Shown piece after piece: positions 9,859 through 21,659 of a DNA stretch of 64,000 bases. The position numbers and the translations under genes are program-made. Origin of the DNA: Muricea muricata (lineage: Eukaryota > Cnidaria > Anthozoa > Malacalcyonacea > Plexauridae); the NCBI GenBank assembly GCA_963855995.1, contig CAWLCR010000062.1, forward strand, positions 186,001 to 250,000, written 5' to 3'. The notes under the pieces were generated by a model, which was not told the origin of the DNA, did not search any database, and saw only the letters and a program-made list of their open reading frames with translations. Every line of letters begins with the position of its first letter. The first letter of the stretch is position 1.

Positions 9859-10102
9859 TAAGAATATTACCAGAATAACAGAACACAAAAGAGCAGTTTC
9901 CCACTCTGATCCATATTCTAAAATTGATAAACATGCTGAACATTATGATCACCGATTTGACTTTGACAATGCTACCATTGTCTACAAAACAAAAAACATT
10001 CGTGAACGTTTGTTTTTAGAAGCGTGGTACTCTCTCAAGGATTTAAACGCAGGAAATGACCACAGAGAGATACCGGCGGTTTTTAAAACACTTCTTAGCT
10101 AA
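9859..10102 (+). pseudogene. PLE-B right copy, GIY-YIG C-terminal fragment
   Basis: About 80 residues from NITRITEHKRAV through DHRFDFDN to RLFLEAWYSLKDLNAGNDH and the natural stop. This is the typical tail of Penelope-like proteins after the GIY-YIG nuclease. The open frame extends to an ATG at 9794, but the first ~20 codons read the antisense of the inverted left arm and are not PLE. RT and nuclease core are missing. Confidence 0.7.
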
Positions 10103-10158
10103 TTAACTTTTGAGCCCAGTATATATTATTCAGTTTTGAATTTAGATAGTCATTGTAA

Positions 10159-10190
10159 CTGACGAAGGCCTAAGTCACTGGTCGAAACGT
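10159..10190 (+). ncRNA. Hammerhead-like core in PLE-B 3' region
   Basis: CTGACGA (10159-10165) and GAAAC (10184-10188) flank a possible stem II, GGCC 10167-10170 with GGTC 10180-10183. An extra A precedes the stem, and no convincing stem I is seen. A candidate stem III uses ACGT here and ACGT near 10226. The inverted copy is at 9673-9700 on the minus strand. This is probably a degenerate or related 3' structure. Confidence 0.3.
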
Positions 10191-10252
10191 CTTGTAGTAT
10201 ATCTTTTAAAATAAACGTAGTTTTAACGTTTCTTATCAACCAGAGTCAAACC

Positions 10253-10286
10253 AAATTGTAACCAAATCCTAGTTACAATTTTAGTA

Positions 10287-10317
<31 letters not shown>

Positions 10318-10393
10318 ATGAAGTAAACAGTATATATTCACTTGGTTAAAAGAGAGCTCAATACGCACGTAGAGCCTATACAAATGTTCAGTT
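10253..10393. other. Short spacer between the two PLE pairs, with small (TA)n
   Basis: It contains a hairpin AATTGTAAC/GTTACAATT (10255-10280) and a short TA tract at about 10292-10316 that varies slightly in length between units. No gene. Confidence 0.7.
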
Positions 10394-10454
10394 GACTATT
10401 TACAGTTAAGAACCATTTGGTAAGAAATAAAAATAACAAAATACTAAATAAGAG

Positions 10455-10498
10455 TCAGTAACTCGGAGTTTCACGCTCGTTGGCGATCTTCAGACTAA
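10455..10498 (-). ncRNA. Hammerhead ribozyme-like motif, PLE-A left copy
   Basis: The minus-strand sequence is identical in core and stems to 461-504: CTGAAGA, CGC/GCG stem II, GAAA, ACU/AGU stem III, and stem I TTAGT with ACTGA. It faces away from the right-hand motif at 12506-12549. Confidence 0.68.
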
Positions 10499-10499
10499 A

Positions 10500-11490
10500 T
10501 GTTAGAATGTTTAAGGTTTATGATTACATGCGTCAAATTTGTTTTCATGTCTACATTTTTAGTTCCGATTTCTGGCTCAGCAGTGTTTCTTTGTTTGCGT
10601 TAACAATACACAATTTCTCCTGGGTACATAGACTACAGTGTCTTGTCCCAGGCTGGTATGGTTTCGCTCGTTTCATAATCGACCATTTTATTTTATAGCT
10701 TTTGCCGTTTAATTTCAATTCCCAGATGTGTTTTGACAAAGCCGTAGAGTGCTGGTATTTGGAATTTCTAAAAGATTGTTTATGCATGGTGTATCTTGTT
10801 TTAAAGGGGCGCTCCGTCATTCCAATCTATTTTATTGTTTGACCATCACTTGTTTTCACCTCTGCTTGATAAACAATGCTTTTTGTCAGGCATGCACCAT
10901 CCAATGGGCATTCTGGTTTTTCTGGTGTTAGGACCTTCTTGTTATGTTTCTCAATTATCTGTGCAATGTTGTCGACGCATCCGTAGCTCACCTTCACGTT
11001 TTTTCTATTAAAGATCTTGTGCAATTTGTGGCTTTTTGGGAAGTGGTCATCAAGTAACTTTAAGAATCGCTTTCCGACATTTGTTTCGACATTCTTGCTA
11101 TATGGGGGGTTAAACCAGATAACGTGTCTATGCCTATTTCTCTTAATGTTTATCTTCTTTCTCTATTTCGCTTAGTGCCACATTGCATTAATTGTACAAC
11201 GGAGCTGCTCTATCGAATTCGTCTTTGCTGGATGATCGGCTAGATACTCGTTGGCCAACTGATTTCGGGATCTGTTTAAAGATTACAGGGGGGGTGGTTT
11301 GAATAGGCATGAATGAATGTTGGTGTGTTGTCAGGTTTCCTGTATGGAAGAAAATTCTCTGTTTTTAAGTCGAGTGTGGCATCGAGATAGTTCACTATTT
11401 TCAGATTTGTTTCGTATGTTATTTTCAAATCAAATTCTTTGAAGATGCCAATTAACTTCTTTCTTATTTTGTCCGCAGTTCTGGGACCCA
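10500..11490 (-). pseudogene. PLE-A left copy: RT end plus GIY-YIG, multiply broken
   Basis: It begins with GPRTADKIRKKLIGIFKEF and TNLKIVNYLDATLDL, the thumb-side RT region of PLEs. Breaks: one extra C in a C7 run after SNHPP (near 11292) shifts the frame; a further internal stretch is shortened near 11140-11210; 36 bases holding CNCR are deleted in frame; the Tyr codon of the YIG motif is a TAG stop; and a short deletion in RSELISKCRHENKF shifts the frame at the end. TERPFKTRYTMHKQSF with the conserved Arg is still present. Confidence 0.8.
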
Positions 11491-11500
11491 TATTGGAAAA

Positions 11501-12493
11501 ATTTGAAAATAACATGCGAAACGAATCTGAAAATAGTGAGCTATCTCGATGTCACACTCGACTTAAAAACAGAGAATTTTCGTCCGTACAGGAACGTCCT
11601 GACAACACACCAACATTCATTCATGCCTATTCAAACCACCCCCCTGCAATCCTTAAACAGATCCCGAAATCAGTTGGCCAACGAGTATCTAGCCGATCAT
11701 CCAGCAAAGACGAATTCGATAAAGCAGCTCCGTTGTACAATGTGGCATTAAAAGCCAGTGGTTTTAAAGAGTCAGCCCCATTTGTGGAAATAGATAACCA
11801 AGAAAGAAAGAAAAACAGCAAGAGAAATAGGCATAGAAACGTTATCTGGTTTAACCCCCCATATAGCAAGAATGTCGAAACAAATGTCGGAAAGCGATTC
11901 TTAAAGTTACTTGATGACCACTTCCCAAAAAACCACAAATTGCACAAGATCTTTAATAGAAAAAACGTGAAGGTGAGCAACGGATGTGTCGACAACATTG
12001 CACAGATAATTAAGAAACACAACAAGAAGGTCCTAACACCAGAAAATACGTCTCCCCAAGCGGCATGTAATTGCAGAGATAAACCAGAATGCCCATTGGA
12101 TGGTGCATGCCTGACAAAAAGCATTGTTTATCAAGCAGAGGTGAAAACAGGTGATGGTCAAACAAAACAATACATTGGAATACACCATGCATACACCATG
12201 CATACACCATGCATAAACAATCTTTTAGAAATTCAAAATACCGGCAGCACTCTACGGCTTTGTCAAAACACATCTGGGAATTGAAATCAAAAGCTAAAAG
12301 CTATGAAATAAAATGGCCAATTATGAAACGAGCGAAACCATGCCAGTCTGGGACAAACCACTGTAGTCTATGTACCCAGGAGAAATTGTGTATTATTAAC
12401 GCAAACAAAGAAACACTGCTGAACCAGAGATCGGAACTAATCTCTAAATGTAGACATGAAAACAAATTTTACGCATGTAATTATAAACCTTAA
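11501..12493 (+). pseudogene. PLE-A right copy: RT end plus GIY-YIG, broken
   Basis: TNLKIVSYLDVTLDL opens the copy. A 2-base gain at PYR (near 11593) moves it to the long frame that runs to 12284, which contains SNHPPAILKQIPKS, NVIWFNPPYSKNV, KLHKIFNRKNVKVS, CNCR..CPLDG and YIG. Then 26 bases are replaced by 22 made of ACACCATGCAT repeats (12182-12214), removing the FKTR segment and shifting frame. The rest, HKQSFRN to RSELISKCRHENKF, is intact in another frame to 12493. The RT palm is missing upstream. Confidence 0.82.
12182..12214. repeat. Three tandem 11-bp repeats ACACCATGCAT
   Basis: Three exact copies in the PLE-A right copy; the left copy has one. The expansion destroys the GIY-YIG core. 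The same repeats occur at 137-169 and in every other right copy. Confidence 0.9.
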
Positions 12494-12505
12494 ACATTCT
12501 AACAT

Positions 12506-12549
12506 TTAGTCTGAAGATCGCCAACGAGCGTGAAACTCCGAGTTACTGA
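12506..12549 (+). ncRNA. Hammerhead ribozyme-like motif, PLE-A right copy 2
   Basis: Same sequence and fold as 461-504, just past the PLE-A right-copy stop at 12493. Confidence 0.7.
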
Positions 12550-12627
12550 CTCTTATTTAGCATTTTGTTATTTTTATTTCTTACCAAAATTAATGGTTCT
12601 TAACTGTAAATAGTCACTTATGTGCCA

Positions 12628-12740
<113 letters not shown>

Positions 12741-13178
12741 CCAAATTATTGTGAGTCAATAGTTTTACGATTGTTTAAAATAAAATGTTTCTTCATGATC
12801 ATAAGCATGCATTGCTTCTACTCCATGCGTTGCTATATACATGTTTACAATACTTGAAATGCCTTATGATTTTTGTCGGTAAAATATAGGTAACGTTACC
12901 ACTGAAAATACGAAACGACATATCTTACATTATCTTCGCCAAGGAGTTCCGACAACTCAGCTTCCCGTAGATCTCTGGTTCCATCACCTTGCAGCTATAC
13001 ATGAACATAGCAAAATGTAGGCCAGTCAGCACAATTATTAGATTGTATAATAAAATACTAATAACATGACGCCTACTATAAGGCGTTCACTTCGTGCATT
13101 GCGATCATTTTTTGTACTGCTCAGGAGGCGTAAAAGTCGCTCACTGGCCCTTATGCCATGCAATGGTGACTGTGAAAG

Positions 13179-13452
13179 CCCCAATCACAGAGTAGAAATT
13201 ACCAGAAGGTTCACTCTCGTCGAAACACGGCGCTTTTTCATATCAAGTTAAACAAGTGTAGTGCAGCTCGCTTCTTTCGATTCAAAAAACTCTTCACGTT
13301 AAAAATTGTGAAAATGATCATGCAGTATTAGTGTGATGAATGGAAAATAACAATCCACTTGTTTAGGGCACTGGAACGAGCGCACCAAACTGCTTAAAGC
13401 GTGACTTGTGATTTAGAGTGAACCTTCTCGTTAATTTTCTATTCTGTGCCCC
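13179..13452. repeat. TIR element (MITE-like), unit 2
   Basis: Same element as 1139-1401 with a few flanking bases. Confidence 0.6.
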
Positions 13453-13746
13453 AGTCAGAGTTAATGCAGTGTAGAAATTTAAGTAGAATACAGCAGGAAA
13501 TGATGCTCCCAAAACTTCACCACTGGTGGTCCACGGTGGAATTTGTTGTTTTCCTTAGTATAAAAACGATTTTTTCATGAAATTGGTTTTCGGTTTTTTA
13601 AGGTAAAGTTTGCAGTTATTGCTCAGCAGTTGATGTTGCTTATTCTAATTAAATTTAAACATTTCTGGTATGTTATATACTGTTAAAATCTTCCGCTTTT
13701 TAAGAGTACTTTCAATTGGTTACCATCCTTGTATTTACATTGTGTA

Positions 13747-15132
13747 AGTCGTTGTTAATCTTATTTTCAATTCATGGACCTAGATTTGATCCTTGTGGTA
13801 CACCACATATTATTTTGTTCAATTGTGAATTAATTCCTTGAACTATGCTTTTTTTGCGTTCTGTTATTTAAGTACGATTTGAATAGGCTAAGTGCAACAC
13901 CATCAATTCCATATAATTGCAGTGTTGCCAAAAGGATTTCATGGCTGATTGTGTCAAAGGCTTTTAAAGTCAAGAAATAAAACGCCATTTATCCATATTA
14001 AGTAAATACTGGTCTGTTATTTGCATAAGGGCAGTTTCCGTTGAGGGACACTATCGAAAACCCGATTGTTGGTTGACAATAATATTGTTGTCATGCAAAT
14101 AGGTAATTAACTTATCAGAAACGAGTTTTAGCTACTAGATTTCTGCAATTGCAGGTATCACGGATATTGGTCTGTGATCTGCACATTCACTATTGTCGTC
14201 AGCTTTAAAAACTGGCGTAACATTACTCTGTTTTAAGTTGCCAGGAAAAATTGCAGTTTCTAAGACCAAGTTAAAGCTTTTTATTATATAAAGTACAGTG
14301 CTTTATAAGGATTTCGAGCACTGATAAAACTGATAATCTCACATGTTAGATTATTTATGATAATTAATTTCACAGGTGAAAATTATCCCTTTTCAAACAA
14401 TCACCAATCTTAGCTTCTGGGCATTTTATATTGGTGGAAAGCCGGTAGTGTATATAATAAACAGGAAAATACATGAATGCTTGTATATACATGAGTTCTC
14501 GTGTAGAACATGATATTTCTCACTTGTTCGCTGCGCTTACTTGTGTGAGATATCATGTTCAACACTCGAAATAAATCTGCATGGTATTTCCGCGCACCCA
14601 TGTATTATTCTCTATATGATTAATAATTATAGTGTTTTGCATATAGACTGACCCGCAGCTTTTAGCAGTTTATTTGTAATTTTGTCATTTCCTGCTGACT
14701 TATCTGGTTTAATCTTGATTATGGCGTTAGTCAACTAATCTTCCGAGATTTTTTCAAGCTAAATTGACTGCAGCTTGGTTCAACATATTTAGGAGGGTCG
14801 AGATTATTGGTAGTTAACCTGTAGTTTCAGCTAGCTTAGGCCTAATCTCACAGAAATATTTGTTGAATTCGTTCGCTATTTTACCAGGATCAGTGACTGT
14901 CTATGTGTCCGTCAACTTCGAGTTGAATTATAACTGTTAATAATTATCCTTGGTATTTTTACTGTTCTCCATTTTAGTTTTAAAGTAATGAGCTTTTGTG
15001 TTCCTTATTATTTTGCTAACTTGATTTCGGGATTTCTTATATGAGCTTGATAGTATGTCGCGGAATTCAATTTTACTGCTTTCTTTCAATAGTTTTCGCA
15101 TCCTCGTTTTTAGTCTTTACGATGTCTTTAAG
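13747..15132 (-). pseudogene. Non-LTR RT relic, unit 2
   Basis: Copy of 1700-3085 with the same frame breaks and the same internal hairpin insertion. Confidence 0.8.
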
Positions 15133-15141
15133 GTTTGCGAT

Positions 15142-15316
15142 GAGGTAGTAGAGAGGTTCAGATTTGGCTTCCAATACCTCTTACCGCTACTTTAATCTAC
15201 CTTTCAGCCAATCAGATGCGCCAGATCTACCCGATTAACCAATCAATTTGTTTAAAAATTGGGAAAAGGCAGTCGTAGTGGTAGAGGAAGTCAAATCTAA
15301 ACCTCATTAGTACCTC
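15142..15316. repeat. MITE with 31-bp TIRs, unit 2
   Basis: Copy of 3095-3269. Confidence 0.65.
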
Positions 15317-17469
15317 TGGTCGGTTTGTCGATAAGTTGTTGTAATGATAGAGGGGATGCAAAGATAATAGTTACAACGATACGAGGCGTTTTAACGAAAG
15401 AAATTTATAAGCGTTCAACCACACGGTAACTTTTATACTGTCAGTATAATCATAAACGTGTCGTGTAACAAGAAACAAGAGTGATCTTATGTAACAGCCA
15501 AAAACACTAGGAAAAGTAGAACTTTGCTATTTCCTGTGCGGAGCGTACATTCGCCAAGGCACAAGTTTCACGGCGCCCTAAATCGAACCTGAAATACACC
15601 AAAGCTTAATATCATTTTGTTCTTCTTTCATCATACTGTAGCTTCTCAGACTTTTTAACCGAATTGAGCATTCACTGGAAACCAGTCCTATTATAACTTG
15701 TTATATTTGTAAACTTCTTCATAGCATCATCATTCTATGATTATGTCATCGCCGCTCGTCACTTCAACAATCGGACTCACGACGGAGATGATTCATCAAC
15801 GGTAAAATTAATGTTGTTTCTCTGGCTCTGCTGCCGAAAAAGGGATTCGGAATCCGAGCCTTTCCGATAACAAGGAAAGATGATCATAGATATATTTCTG
15901 ACGAAGGACGTTTAGAAGTAGCAACAAAATAGTTTCAGTTTGTATATGAGAAGTAGCAACAAAATATTTTCAGTTTTGTAATGAAAGAAAGCCCAATTCA
16001 CGATGTCGTTGTATACAAATATTAATAAATGAAGTATTATAACTTACCAAGAGGTTAGGCTGTGTCCCAGCCATACCGAACCTATATAAAGAAAAACTGA
16101 AGACTCTGTATGAAACTATGAAGTATTATGTATGTTGCCCTGACACGCAGCAAACTAAACAAACGCACAAGCTTGCTGATGTTTTAAAAAGTAACCTGCA
16201 TGCCTTGTAAGGAGAATCTCGTAACTTCATATTAGTTTATATATGGATAACAGTAGCAATCAAATCTAAAATCTCCTTACCATGGCATAGCAACATATAG
16301 GGTAATTATTTACAAGAAATCGCCGGGTTCCTTTTATGCTTCAGAAAACAACAAGAAACTTTCTGAGGATAATTTTTTTTTACTGTATGCGTATCTTGCG
16401 ATAAAAAAGATGAGATAATAAATGTATGCGGATAGTGCAAGTTTGGTGAGTAGTTATGGTGCCGTGTGTACGTACATGTCTATCGTATGAAACAAATCTA
16501 AACTTTGAAAATATGTCACAATAACCTAGCTACAAACAGTACAACCTACTTGCAACGGTTATAATTAAAATTACAAATACCTTTTACTTTTATCTCGTAT
16601 TGTGATCGGTAATTCGTTTAAAATAGAAACAACATAGGTGTAATACAAAATATCATAGTTTTTTGGCTGGCCATTTTCCCTCGCGCCCGTCTCAGTTTTA
16701 CAGAAATACGGCCAGCTCGCTGGCTACCCTTCCCCTTGCAATATTTTCTATAGATCGAAAAATGTTTGTGGCAATTGCTCGTGACATGACATTCCCATTC
16801 AAATCTGTTTTTAGGTCGAGTAATTAATAATTTATTTCTAATAATCATGGCCAATCATGTCGGCCATAATATGTCTCGTGCAGTGGCTTTACAGCATATG
16901 TGATAAAACACTCCTGATTAGTATTCTTTACATTTACAACTCTTGTGCTTGTGTTTTTTCGTGTATTTTATACCAACATAGTACATGAAACACATTTGGG
17001 TTTCATCTTGGACCAGTATCTTAGAGAAGAATTTGATCACATGTATTACTATATATAAGCTACTGTTTTACCTGTTTGTGAATTTTGCGCTAATTTACTA
17101 TATAAACGTTCTACTTTAATTCTTTCGCTCCCGATATTTTGAGATAAAAAAACAAATAATCAATCAGTTTGCTATATTGGATTAAGTTATGTACTACTTC
17201 AAAACTTACTTTGTTACGTGTGCATATTCATGCACCATATATAATCTTCGAGGCCAGTCCTTAATTAAAGGATGCATTAACTGGTACAGGGTATACACTC
17301 TTGAATTAGAAAAATCTATTAGCACAGATGAAAAGAGCATACTAAATTTGGTCGTAGAGTATAGTAACATGTGTAAGATATAGTCCTGTGAAGTTTTCAA
17401 ATTTTGTATACTTTTGTATTACGCGCGAAGAAGTGATACCACATTTCTAGGGAATTGGGACATTAAGAC

Positions 17470-17917
17470 GTGTTTATGCAACGAAATTTCACCCCCACGT
17501 TTTTTGACCTCAGTGTAGAGATAACGAAAAATGGGTCTTGGTAACTTCTTTGACAGAAGTTCATTGCCTGGCTTCTTTCGTGAGAAATTTAGCTTTGAAT
17601 AATATGCGAATATCATACTTATGACATCACAGTGCATAATGTATTTTAAAACAACATAGATTTTTCGAACAATTGAATTTTGTCGAACAAATTCCAAAAT
17701 TATAACTTACAAATTTATCATGGATACTGTAAGAGAAATTCCTACAGCAGTAAAAACTCATTATGCACGGTGATGTTATAAGTATGGTATTTGCATATTA
17801 TTCAAAGCCAAATTTCTCACGAAAGAAGCAAAATGATGAACTTCTTACCAACCCATTTTACGTTAACTTTACACTGAGGCCATAAAACTTTGGGGTGAAA
17901 TTTCGTTGCATAAACAC
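17470..17917. repeat. Foldback element, unit 2
   Basis: Copy of 5423-5870. Confidence 0.7.
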
Positions 17918-18272
17918 TTTAATTATGTACTCTTTGGAAATTCTTTGTCATTTTCAAAAAATACATATTAATGTTTATATTTTATTTAAAATAACAAAGA
18001 ATTTGTTAAGTTTGTTTCACATTTAACATGTTTGTTCATGTACATTTAAGTGGGTACTTTTCATTTTAGCTTGAAAAAGACAACGAGCTGAAGCACGAGA
18101 AAGAAAAGAAAAAGGTGAAGAATGGCCAACTAAGGCATTCAGTCATTTTATCTCATAGCCTGTCCCACACGAAAACCAAAATAAATAGTAATATCACGAG
18201 TGTGAAAGGAGAATCACCCAGTGAACTCCATATAATTATACCTGAAGCGATAACTTGGCCGCCATCTTTGAA

Positions 18273-18451
18273 GCCCAATTGAAGGCCGCCATTGATAACC
18301 GCGGGAGGCGCAAAACTTGCCAATTTCAAATGCTGTTTACAACTCTAGAATAACGCCCTTTTAACACTGTTTCACGTCTTCAAGATATTTGGCTTAAAAC
18401 AGTGTTGAAAACAGCGGCTCTTGGTTATCAATGGCGGCCGTCAATTTGGCC
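18273..18451. repeat. MITE (GGCCGCCAT TIRs), unit 2
   Basis: Copy of 6226-6404. The exon-like frame that precedes it in unit 1 is at 18070-18282 here. Confidence 0.65.
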
Positions 18452-20144
18452 TCAGGCCTACACTGCGAAATGCTAGCTCTGGTGTCATATAAGTGTAAAT
18501 GGCACCTTGACAAGTGTCATTAATCTCGAGTGGAAATAATCAGCTATACTTTAGCCAAATTCTTAATTAGTTTCGACTTTTCTAACCCTAGCTTTCGAAG
18601 CCATAAAGACAACTGTCTGTGGTCATACGATGCAGATTTAACAAAACGTCTCAAGGCACAGACGACAGGAAAGTAGTAAACGTACATTAATCTATAGACT
18701 ATTTGCATAATGTCTTTCTAAATCTGGCCTGTTCAATGAATGTAGCAATGGCAGGCTGCAATTTAGTTAGCTAAATATTTTTTATATTGTTCCCGCACAG
18801 AAATTGCTCTTCAAGTCTAATTTTTCATATATGCAAGAAGTGTGAGTTTTGCAATGTTGAATCGGCAAATGTTTATATTTTTATAATACCGGCACTTATT
18901 TACATCCAATTTACACTCAAATAAATCTTTTCCATTAGGCACACAGCAGTTCTCATATGTAGACTATTTTATAGCCTGATGTCAAATTTGTCGACTTCGA
19001 ATTTCTCGCCGGCGATTTTCTCTTTGGCTGTTAGATGTTCTAGATTGTGATTGCCAATTGCCAATAATTTATTATTCGTCATTAAATCATAATTTATTTA
19101 ACTTAATTGCTTATTTCACAGTTGTTGTCATATTTTACATTAAGAATAAAATTTGTAGATATTTATTAATGATTATCAATGGTTCCACAACGACATATAC
19201 TGAAATATGGAATAATATGTTTGATATGAAATATTGATTATAAATTTTCAATACTTATTCAATTCTATTTTTTGTGTTAATTCGGGGTCCAAAGAGGATT
19301 TCTTAACATAATTATGGACTGGGTTAGTTGATTTGTATAAGTTAGGCTGTGATTATAATCACATTAGAAAGTTTGTAAAATGAGTAATGGTGACATCACG
19401 AGTTAATTGGTAAAGAAGCGGTATATCTCGTTTGAAACGGTTGTAAAGAGTATAGTGAACGTCTCAGAAGTTTTCCTTTGCATTTTCTCTTAGTCTTGGC
19501 TTAGTTAATTTTAACGATGAGAAATTGTGTGTGTATACTACAGACTTGCACGCTTTATTAAGATTTTAAAAGGTAAAGCTGGTGAGTTTTCAACGATTTC
19601 ATTAATTAAAGTGCATCCGATAGCTGCAAAGTAACTTTGGGATGAAGCATTATAAAATCGCACGTCATGTTGCCATACTCACACACATGGTTGTCATATA
19701 TAGATTAGGAGGCTGCATCAAAGAAGTAGACTGCAATCATGCACAAATGTGGTAAAAAGAGTAATGGTATTATACTCTGCCTGAACACTGTTCGTTAGAA
19801 GTCAAGTATAATATACTCTTTTTAGTCAACAGCCATCAACAACATCACATCATCATTATCATTTACCCAATATGTAAAATAGTACAGCAGTATTGAATTA
19901 TAAAAATCATTTACATGACATTAAATGTCAGTGGCCAAGAAAAGTAACCGCACGAGTGTTGCCGTGCGAACGAAATAAATTGCATTCAAGTTCTACAAAT
20001 TTTTGTAGTCATTACAAAGTATAGGTAAATGTTTCACGGTCAATTAATTAATGTTTTTATTTTCGCGAAAATGAAGTGGGAGTATCCTTTTACTTTATTT
20101 ATTATTACTTTATTTATTAATTCAAGTCGTAAAAAACGTCAGTG

Positions 20145-20840
20145 TTATTCGCCAAATTTTCGGCCCAACCTTTCGTACATTTCTTGAAGATGTTGTAATG
20201 CCAACAACATATCTTCTCGCTTGTCATCGTCGTTGCTACATTCTTCATTGATAACCGCCTCCATTTCTTCATATGTACCAAGATTTGGGTGAGCTGTATC
20301 CAAGCGCGAGGACTTAAGCTCCTTCACTATTCCCAGGAACCAATCTTCAAAGATTTCTTCATTAAGACCTTTCAGACGTGCTGAGGCTTTTTCTCGCACT
20401 CTTTGATCTTTCATATTACCAATTTTTTCTTTCAATGATTTCAAATTTGCTCCATACCTGGCCCTTTTACTTGTCTTGTCCTCACCCGGAAAGACGTACT
20501 CTGACACAAGTATTTCTAACTTGTATGCAATTTGACCTAATTTTAGTATACGTTTTTGTTTTTCAAATTCGCTTTCCAACTTTTTAAAATCTGCGATGAC
20601 TTTTTTCATTTCCTCGTTCTCCTTGAGCAGTTGTTGATTTGTCTTCTCCAAAACTTCAATTCTTTTTTCGTATTCCTTCTTTTGCTCATCATGTATGGCA
20701 TTAATTTGCTTCACTGTTTCACTCCAATCTTCTGCCAGTCTGCCAAACTTTGCGTACAACTCAGCGGTCTCAATTTTCGAATTTCTGACAACATTGTGCA
20801 TTTTCTGGACTTCTCTGCGAAGAAGGAAGTTTTCATCCAT
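20145..20840 (-). CDS. Coiled-coil protein with R-x4-H-P motif, copy 2
   Basis: The protein is identical to copy 1. One silent change (Ala codon GCG to GCA near 20447) marks this copy as distinct. The upstream exon is at 21265-21333 with the same GTAAGT donor and acceptor, and poly(A) signals lie at 20094-20118. Confidence 0.75.
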   Translation of the reverse strand: MDENFLLRREVQKMHNVVRNSKIETAELYAKFGRLAEDWSETVKQINAIHDEQKKEYEKRIEVLEKTNQQLLKENEEMKKVIADFKKLESEFEKQKRILKLGQIAYKLEILVSEYVFPGEDKTSKRARYGANLKSLKEKIGNMKDQRVREKASARLKGLNEEIFEDWFLGIVKELKSSRLDTAHPNLGTYEEMEAVINEECSNDDDKREDMLLALQHLQEMYERLGRKFGE

Positions 20841-21264
20841 GAGGCTCTAAAGAGGAAAGTTTTATATCATGCAACTGCTATTAATCTGTAATCTGTTATT
20901 TATTTTATTAATTTTTTATCAAATTATTTTTTACCATTGAATTATTATGTTTTGGCCATTGAGTGCATATACGAACACCGTGATTCAAAAAGTGAGATTT
21001 TTTCAAATTTTACTCCGCGCTATGCTGCGCAAGCCTGTTATAACTAAATATGAGGTCGAGACATCAAGGATGCATAAGGTCAGAGTCCCACAGTATACGC
21101 GATATCAATAACGATAAACTTCGTTTTTGTTATTTTTCAGTTTTTTAAACTCGAATGTATACATGCAAATCTAATATAGACATTGTTAAATTTATTCCTA
21201 TATTGCCTCGGTGGATACTTATACTAGTTGTTTTTACTGTATAATTACTACGCTCAGTACTTAC

Positions 21265-21333
21265 GTTCACGGCACCTTGCATCCCAGTGCCCCCTTGCAA
21301 TCTGATACCTACAGTCCGCTGTACAAGCGCGTG
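21265..21333 (-). other. Predicted upstream exon of the coiled-coil gene, copy 2
   Basis: Same 69 bases and splice sites as 9218-9286, in frame with the exon ending at 20846. Confidence 0.45.
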
Positions 21334-21399
21334 CTAAAAAGAGACACAGAGCTGCAATATTCAGCATTTATCTATATTCATCTATATCATCTATCTCAT

Positions 21400-21645
<246 letters not shown>

Positions 21646-21659
21646 ATAAAATATAGACA

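Larger units (their letters stand above)
9607..10252. mobile_element. PLE-B: head-to-head pair of Penelope-like element tails
   Basis: Arms 9607-9840 and 10019-10252 are near-identical inverted copies. Each encodes the same end of a PLE protein (EAWYSLKDLNAGNDH, then IPAV.KTLLS and stop) followed by about 150 bases of 3' sequence. The right copy extends further upstream to about 9859. The copies are head-to-head with 3' ends outward, next to TA-rich DNA on both sides. This differs from PLE-A in protein and 3' sequence, so it is a separate family. Confidence 0.75.
10394..12615. mobile_element. PLE-A: 2.2-kb head-to-head Penelope-like pair (palindrome), copy 1
   Basis: Left arm 10394-11430 and right arm 11501-12615 are inverted copies around a spacer of about 70 bases that continues the left copy upstream. 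Each arm carries, from the centre outward, the RT C-terminal part, a Cys-rich linker, the GIY-YIG region, the RSELISKCRHENKF block and a hammerhead-like motif. Arms differ by substitutions and indels, so this is an old inverted arrangement. Such partial inverted copies are common for PLE insertions. Confidence 0.85.

Noticed and set aside
10480-10931. Plus-strand frames of 60-72 codons
   Set aside because: Antisense of the PLE-A left copy.
12182-12214. CRISPR-like short direct repeats
   Set aside because: Contiguous 11-mers without spacers in a eukaryotic transposon remnant.
11627-12273. Minus-strand frames of 165 and 87 codons, hydrophobic
   Set aside because: Antisense of the PLE-A right copy; the apparent membrane segments come from antisense Lys-rich codons.
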